Shown here in pieces: positions 57,010 through 64,000 of a DNA stretch of 64,000 nucleotides; positions within the stretch are counted from its first letter, which is position 1, and each line of letters opens with the position of its first letter. The notes under the pieces are model-generated. The model made no database searches. It worked only from the letters and a program-made list of their open reading frames with translations, and had not been told where the DNA came from. The stretch spans positions 17,677,261 through 17,741,260 of the forward strand of contig NC_003074.8 of assembly GCF_000001735.4 (NCBI RefSeq), given 5' to 3'. The translations under genes were made by a program, and so were the position numbers. The DNA comes from Arabidopsis thaliana. Its lineage: Eukaryota > Streptophyta > Magnoliopsida > Brassicales > Brassicaceae.

Positions 57010-60000
57010 TTATTGCCATGAGGACTGCCTATATCCATCCCATCCTCCTTCCGGTTCTTTCCTCTTCAGAACACCACCTGACATTTGATACATTCTTGCT
57101 TGATCCTCCTTCAAAGGTAAGGAAGCAGATGAGGATAATTGCCTTGCCACAAGTGTTGATTCGTCTCTTCCCTCTGTTTCATGACCTCCAGGACCAGAAT
57201 TTAAGTCAAGTCCTGACCTAAACCATTTCGCGCCATTGTCCAAAACACCGCCATTGCTACCACCGTTTGGGAGGCCAACTATATAAGGTCTTGGGTAATT
57301 AGACGGAACTGGAACTCCAGGACCCAATATTTGAGAGTTGACACCGGGGAAGCAAGCTCTCCCGCTTGAAGAAGAATCCATGTGTGCTGTAGAAGCACCA
57401 GGGAAATTCGCTGAGGTAACGGGGAAGCTGTTTCCAAAAGGAAAGACAGGATACTGGAACGTTGTGGACTGAAATGGCATGGCTGGAGACGACGACAAAA
57501 CAGGACCCCTGTACCCTTCAGGGGTAAATGAGGAAACACCAGTTGTTGGACCCAACATTCTCTGTGGGCCACGAGTGGCAATCATTGGAAAAGGCTGATC
57601 ACCTCTCTCAGGCATAATTGGAGGCATGCTCACAGCTGAATAAGCGTTAGCAGCAGGAAACCAAGTTGAGAAACTAGCCATGTTTTCGCCATTCACTCGA
57701 ATTCCAGAGAGAGATGGTTGTGATGGCAAGCCACTTCGTGAATGTTGATTTAGAACCATAGATGGCTCAACAGCTGCATCATCACCCACAGGTCCATCAT
57801 TTAAATCAAAATCTCTACGACCACCAGTCGATGGTAATTTAACCTGCTGAAAAGATGAATCTAGCCGATGACTACTGTTCATTGTGTAGCTGATCATATC
57901 AGTTGAATCATCAACTTTGTTTAGATCAAGATCAAGGCCTCCAGAAGAATGATCAAGGGCGGAACCCATGACCCCAGAACGTACTTGGTCAAAACTATTG
58001 GTGATATCAGATGTACAATTTGTGGGATTTCCAGATCTTTGGGAAGCCAAATCTTCAAGGACTCTCTCGTCAGGTACATTCAAGTCAAAATCCAGAAACG
58101 TCCTTGTCTGTTTGCCAGCAGAAGTAGATGCATCAGATGTAGAGGTGTTGTTAATGCTCAGTAACACATCCTGAGGTTTTCTTGGCTCAGCTGGGCGGAA
58201 GGCACTAGTGGCAGCAGATCCTCTCCAACCAACAGCCCCTTTATTTCTCAACAGATCTTCAGGTGGAACAAACGGACCTTTGGCAGCAGCAGCAACAGTA
58301 ATAGATGCACGAGTTCCACTAGATACAGGAGCCACCGGAAAAGGTAAGGTCTTAACTGGTTGTAGAGGAGTAGGCGTCAAAAATACAGATCCAGAGAAGT
58401 TATTTGAGTCCCCATGTTTTGCATCGTCTCCATCAAAACCTTCATTTAGATCAAATTCAACTCTGGCATCCATCTCAGAGCCAGCTGAAGCTGCAGCTGA
58501 AACAGAAGAAGCATCTCTGGCAGCAGACGTACATTCCCCCGCTTCATCTCCATCAGCATCACTGGTTTTAGGCCCATTCGGTCTCTCAAGATCCTCAGCT
58601 TCTTTAGGTGATAATCCTGGAGTAGCTCTTAATCCTGAGTACCGTTCCTTGACTTCACTATTTTCCAGATTCCCCTCCACAGGCTCAACTTTACCTTTAG
58701 TTACAGATGAGTCCAAACCGGCTGAGGTATCCTTTATAGCTCCCACAGAAGTATCACAATCCTGCTTAATCTTCTTTACATCTTTTTGGTCCATATGATT
58801 AAACGCAACATTATTGACCATTTCAGTTATAGGTCTACCAATGCTTACAGCATCCATATCCCTTGAAATCCCAGAAGAAACGGGTACATCTTCTTCCACT
58901 TTTTTAACTAGCTCAGAACTCAACGCCGTTGGGGGTTTCTCTTCTTTCTTATCATCATCAACACCTTCCAAGGGAGTCTGTTCAACAGCCACAGAATCTA
59001 CCTTTTTACTTACATCTCTACATTCGGTTAGCATTGAGCTTGCTACTCTTTTCGTTGAGTCAGATGTGCAATCAGCCTCTGATTTAACATCAGTCTTTAT
59101 ATCCTTCAGTTCCCCAGAGTCACTATCATTCAAAATCTTTTCCTTAACGGCTTTAGTGGGTAAAGCAGGCGAAGCAACAACACCATCTGAATTGTCATTG
59201 CTCTCTAAGCACTGATCCACCAACCTTTGCAGATCTTCAGTGTCTGAATTCGAGCTCTTATCACGATCTCCGGTCTTAGATTCATTTTTTATTTCTGACT
59301 CCAACTGTGTGCCACTACTGCTAACATGTTGCTCACCTTGCTCAGTACTGACAGAGGTACAAACAGCTTGATGTTGCTCGTGAGGCAAGCCATCCGAAGC
59401 CATTAGCTTTGTATTGTTCCCTACAGTAGAATTTTCATTCATCACGGAATTTGGAGGCTGAGATACTGAGGGAGATGCAACAGGCGATTTAGACATCTCA
59501 TCAGCAGCAACACTAGCAAGAAGATTCATTCCAACATCATCCGAACCAGCCAAAGAGGCATTCGTCTCAGAGTATCTGACACAACTTTCAATCAAAGCAT
59601 TCATCGAACTGAGTGTTCCGCCATGCCTCTCTCCAGATTTGAACTCATTTCCTAAGGAAGATGTGCCTTTAACATTCCCAGATGCTTTATCAGAATCCTT
59701 AAGATCCCCTCCGCGCTCATCACCAGCAACAAGTGGTGAACCAGCTGCCTCTTGCGAGCCTGTCAAAATATCTTTTAATTCATTGCTTTGCCAAGACTCA
59801 GCATTCAAGACAGAGCTCACATTAGGTCGATAAGAATGATTTTTTTCTCTCCCGTTATTGTCACATAGTTCCTGCTTCACCGCATGCACAGGTGAAGAAA
59901 CTCTGCTATTCACCGGTGCAGGGTCTTCCAAAGAGCCTCCACTCACACTTTGAGCAGGACTTCGACCACGATTCGGCAGCTTCACAATCAATTTATTACC

Positions 60001-62152
60001 GGAACCCTCAGTCAGAGGAACCTCAAGAGTCTTTTCAGATGTCAAACTTGATTGAGAAATTTTCTCAGAAGGGACATTCCTGTGTGATGAGAAGCTTCTA
60101 CTCAAACCAGCTCCCCTAGGGGATGCTGACGAAGACGAACCTTGAAACACATTGTTTGACTTCCGATGCCTTGAAGAGCCACCGGAACACTTCTTCAAAG
60201 TTGAACCAGCAGTAGAGCTTCTTGCATCTTCTTTTCCACATAAATTGCCTGTTTTAGCATGCTCGCTCGAGCAAGACTGACTATTATTGTGCGACTGACT
60301 GGAGCTGCTACTTTTCTCATCCTTTACTGCAGCTAGGACTTCAGATACACCACCAGCCCCAGCATTTCGCTGCTGTCCATCTTTAGAAACATTACCACCT
60401 GATCCCGGAGAAGGAGCTGATCTTGTGGAGCCTGGCGACGTGGCTACACACTTCAGGTTGTTTTCCACCTGTTGTTTGACCGAGACAGACTTAGAAGCAT
60501 GTAGGTGTGATGATGATGTCTTGTTTGCCTCCGCGGAACCACCTGAATGCCTTCCCCCATGACTCAGTCTTCCAGGCCAGGAAACACCCTGGTTGGATCC
60601 AGACTTCGCATCCATTTCTGCCTCAACTCGTTTCTTCCAAGTGTCAACCAAGCTCCTTGCTTTTTTCCCAATCTCTGAATTTTTATGTGAGCGTAGATGA
60701 TTAACAGACTTTCCAATGTTACAAGTCTGTAGCGCGTTGAGATTCACAGGTAGCTTATCAAGAGCCCGAAGTAAGACTAAGAGGAAATCGTCTACTAACC
60801 TATCACTGTCTTTGGGACTGCCCCCATCCCCAACTTTCCCTTTATGAACTTCCTGCAGCCACTCATCAAACACAGGTAATCCCCTGAGCTGGACAAAACG
60901 ACTAAGGCAATCAAACTTGTCTGTTGCCGCTACAACCCCTGCAAGAATTGCACGGCCAACTAAGTCTATTTTCTTTTCATTCCTCTCAGGCAGCATGAGC
61001 TGAACCAATTTTTCAACTCCTTCAGAATCCACCAGACCACCTTTCTCTGTAAATTTTAAAATTTCAGACTTTAAACCGCTTTCTGTTCTGAGGGGACCAG
61101 AACCACTGTCATCTACTCGACTAGAACGTTCCCTTTTAACAGACTCGGAACCATGATCCATACGCTCTCTTTTCCTTCCCTTACCCTGAGAGAGAAAAGA
61201 GTTACTGTTCTGGATGCCATCTTTCGGTTGTGATGTTGTTGGACTATTCATGGACTTGGGAGACCGACCACCCTGCTGTAATGTTGTATGCATTTCTGAA
61301 CGAGTCTTACACAATAACTTGTCTACTTCTAGTTGTCGATCCTGCAAAGAGGAAAAAAATGCCTTAGTTACCAGAGAAAGCCATAAATCCAAATAGAAGA
61401 AGGCAGTTGGTGATGAGTTATAATCTCACATCAATATAGTCTTGATCAGTCAGCCACCATAAGCGCTCGTTTGTAACGTCGTAAACTCGCCGACACACAA
61501 ACGAGCTGATACCAGATGGCAGTTCAACACCTCTTGGAAGGAAGGCAACTTTACACGGATGCAGTAAAGATGCAGCAGGTATATTATCCTCGTGAAAGGA
61601 GTAAAAGAGTTCGTTCGGCTCAGCCTCTAGAAGGATGCCTTTGCCAAGTTTTAATTCAGTGGGTCGATAAAGCCAATTAACACCCAACTTCAACTTATCT
61701 TCTTCCTCAGCAATGATCAAGCGAATTATCCCAATGAACGGTGGACAATCCTGTGGTGGCTTAAACAGAGCACAGTCACCAACACTAATTTTGCGCCCGT
61801 CCTGCTAGTGACAGCAAACACCAAACAAAACTATAAGTCGAAGAGCAAACCCAAAAAAAAAAAAAAAAACTCATTTTCTCGAATCAAGCAATAGAATCAC
61901 AAAATCCAGACGAAATTTCAAAACTTTGGGCAAACCCATCCACCAAAACAGAAGGAAACACGAAAGAAAAAAAAAACGCCTGAGGAAATCGAAACGAAAT
62001 CGAATAGAACTTACCTTAGAAAACGAGGTAGATGAAGATAAGGACAAACAAGAAGAACCACCACCTTCCACAGTCGCAATTACACGAGAGGAAGATATCA
62101 ACATGTGCCGACGACGACTTTTGTGTCTCCGCTCACAAACCCTCCCATGCAT
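57010..62152 (-). CDS. SUO: SUO: BAH / TFIIS-N / GW-motif protein of miRNA-mediated translational repression
   Basis: Exons 62152-62015, 61801-61430 and 61341-57010 join to 1613 residues, the length of SUO (AT3G48050). The BAH domain spans about residues 45-170 (ISVGDCALFKPP to VYDVTNERLWWLTDQDYID). The TFIIS N-terminal (LW) domain is at about 280-400 (LVQLMLPERNEKKIDLVGRA; DTWKKRVE). A long Ser-rich disordered region follows. VGWRG and GGWDGY are the GW/WG sites thought to contact Argonaute. Five DLN motifs sit in the C-terminal third. SUO represses translation of miRNA targets and is reported in nucleus and P bodies. Exon 3 is a single 4.3-kb block. Confidence 0.95.
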
Positions 62153-62471
62153 AGCCTTCTATCATCTTCTCCTTCGAACAACATCAATATCCTCAGCAAA
62201 ATCCAACAAATCCTCAAAATTCCTTTTTCCCCCTGACAATATTCGATAACTTTAGATCCAAAAACTTATCGGTGAAAAAAAAAACCTAATTTCGCGACGA
62301 AATGGATCAAATCTCTAGGGCTTCGATTCCCGATCCGAAGATAACAAAACACAGATCCAAAATCAACAACAGCGACAGCGAGTAATCGAATCAGCCTTGT
62401 TTCGATCCAGGAATACGAGATTTTTTCTTCGAGAAATCGCGTAAGCGAACCAAACACCAATAAATCGAAGA

Positions 62472-62490
62472 AGAGAGAGAGAGAGAGAGA
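62472..62490. repeat. SUO: (GA)n tract in the SUO leader
   Basis: About nine GA units upstream of the SUO start on the gene's antisense side, a CT run in the transcript. CT/GA-rich leaders are common in plant core promoters. Confidence 0.7.
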
Positions 62491-62599
62491 CGGGGCGAAA
62501 AAGGGGAAAGGTGACTTGGACGAGTTCGGGCGGATCGGGTCGGGTTAGAGAGAGGAGTTGTGGATGGAAGGGGCAAAGATAACGTGACAGTGCGGTGAC

Positions 62600-64000
62600 T
62601 TAAATGAAAAAACAATATGGGCGTGACGTCATCTCCAATCTTTTTCAGGTGACATAGGGACTGGAGAGATTAAGAGGTGGGTGAGTGACGGACGGTTTTG
62701 ACCACGTTTCCTTACTCCTTTTGACTTTACTTTTTTTGTTTTTGTTTTACAATTAAAATTTGATTCTATGCAAGCCGGTTTGAAGAACCGAAATAAACCA
62801 AAAAACTTGTCAGAAGTTTTTTTTTAATTGTCCAATTTATATTATTTTTCAATCGGGTTTAAGAAATTGTGTATAGTCACTGTTTTGTGTTTAAAATAGA
62901 GTGATGGCCAATTCATTCGGTACAACTTGGTTATATTTATTGTCTCAACCACACATAACCATTCATCAACTACAAATAAGTTAGATGAATAACTACTTGG
63001 ATTTTTGATTTGTGTGTTTGTATATTCTTCCACAAAAAGTTGTAATATTGCATATCACTAGTAAAAACAAGTGCTATATGATAAGTCGATTAACAAAAAT
63101 GGTGGCAAAACAGTTTTTTTTTATAATTCTTTCACAAAACCTTATGCCCCTTTAGAAAAAACGAAGTTGTTCTTTTACCGTCAAAACGAAACCAAGCATC
63201 CATTGAATCCACAGCAAAATTGTTATGTTTAATGTTGCTGTCAAAATTTGTTTTCTTTTTAAAATTAATAGTATTTTTAGTCCATTTTTATTTTTTCTTA
63301 TCATGTCGTTATATTTAATCGGTATCTCTTACCACATCTAACCGCATCATTGTTTATTTTACCGAATTTCTATTTTTGTATCATCAACTGAATTCACAAA
63401 AATAGTTTTTGAGGACCAAAAGACATGGGCCTTTTGTTTCAACCATATTTTGTAAAATTGCATGTTTTTCTTTTTTGGTCGCACTATATTGTGTAACCAA
63501 TTTTGTTTTAATCCTAACAACATCTCTGTCTCTCTTCTGTAACCAAGTTTGAATCAGCAATCCCTCTCTCGATCCTAATATATTCGCCTTCTCCACATTG
63601 GGGACTATACGAATTCTTAGCTATCCAATATTTATATCCCGTTCTGCCTCATCCCGTACTTGACCAAAGGCATTGCGTAGTTCAAATCCGTTCCAGAGTT
63701 TTTCGTCATCACTCCTTGCGAAATATATCCATAAGCATGAATAGTTATACTAGGCTGACTATATTTTTTAAAAATTGACTACAAAAAATAGATTTTGAGT
63801 GTCCTCACTCTCGACAAGTCTGGGAAATGTCTTCGATTCCTGTAATAGCAGGAAGCTTTCCTTTAACCTCGGAATTTTCAAATCTTCATTACTTTTTTTG
63901 TGGATTACCATCTCCAATAGATGAGAGAGAGGGAAATAACTTTTATGCATGGATTTTATAGTTTATTTGGAAAGATAGGAATAAAAAGGTTTTCAAAGGT
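62600..64000. other. Right-edge spacer, no gene seen
   Basis: AT-rich sequence upstream of SUO. It holds the second copy of the dispersed repeat (63,413-63,510) and no supported coding region. Confidence 0.55.
63413..63510. repeat. Dispersed repeat, copy 2
   Basis: AAAAGACATGGGCCTTTTG, then TTTTTTGGTCGCACTATATT and TGTGTAACCAATTTTG. The order and spacing match the copy at 52,139 apart from small insertions. Confidence 0.5.

Noticed and set aside
58208..59215. Two long plus-strand frames (196 and 133 codons) opposite SUO
   Set aside because: Antisense shadows of the Ser-rich SUO exon.

Overview
The window is plant nuclear DNA. It has large AT-rich intergenic stretches, short GT-AG introns, and protein families limited to plants. 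I recognise it as Arabidopsis thaliana chromosome 3, roughly AT3G47910 to AT3G48050, or an almost identical relative. The identification comes from gene content and order. For GLDH, AHA4, GTR1, SIS3, ALDH2B4, CNGC16, ATL48, ROP10 and SUO, the exon chains I built by hand close in frame and give the lengths I recall for these proteins. No database was searched.

Left part (1-23.5 kb): the 5' portion of a ubiquitin-hydrolase-related gene (minus) runs off the left edge. A Helitron end and a gag-only LINE fragment with a 15-bp target-site duplication follow. Next come GLDH (last step of vitamin C synthesis, plus), a type II DnaJ co-chaperone (minus), a 3.6-kb spacer, the plasma-membrane proton pump AHA4 (plus) and the glucosinolate transporter GTR1/NPF2.10 (minus).

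Middle (23.5-33.2 kb): about 9.7 kb without a convincing protein-coding gene. It holds foldback/MITE-like elements, a tRNA-like SINE head, microsatellites, in-frame 45-bp tandem repeats and a perfect 24-bp palindrome.

Right part (33.2-64 kb): an HPP-family chloroplast nitrite transporter (plus); the RING E3 ligase SIS3 (minus, with a U12-type intron and a GC-AG intron); a small MITE; mitochondrial aldehyde dehydrogenase ALDH2B4 (minus); CNGC16 (minus); a small unknown gene (plus); the HIG1/ATL48 locus (minus), where a splice donor overlapping a stop codon can fuse a hypoxia-induced-gene domain to a RING-H2 ligase; a decayed papain-like cysteine protease whose first exon has been inverted and duplicated into a long hairpin; a candidate Helitron; ROP10 GTPase (plus); and SUO (minus), a BAH/TFIIS-N/GW protein of miRNA-mediated translational repression.

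These are independent housekeeping, transport and signalling genes and do not form an operon or cluster. The most unusual structure is the cysteine-protease inverted duplication at 51.1-51.8 kb. It keeps a TATA box and would be transcribed into a near-perfect hairpin with arms of about 180 nt. This is the layout expected of a very young miRNA or siRNA locus.
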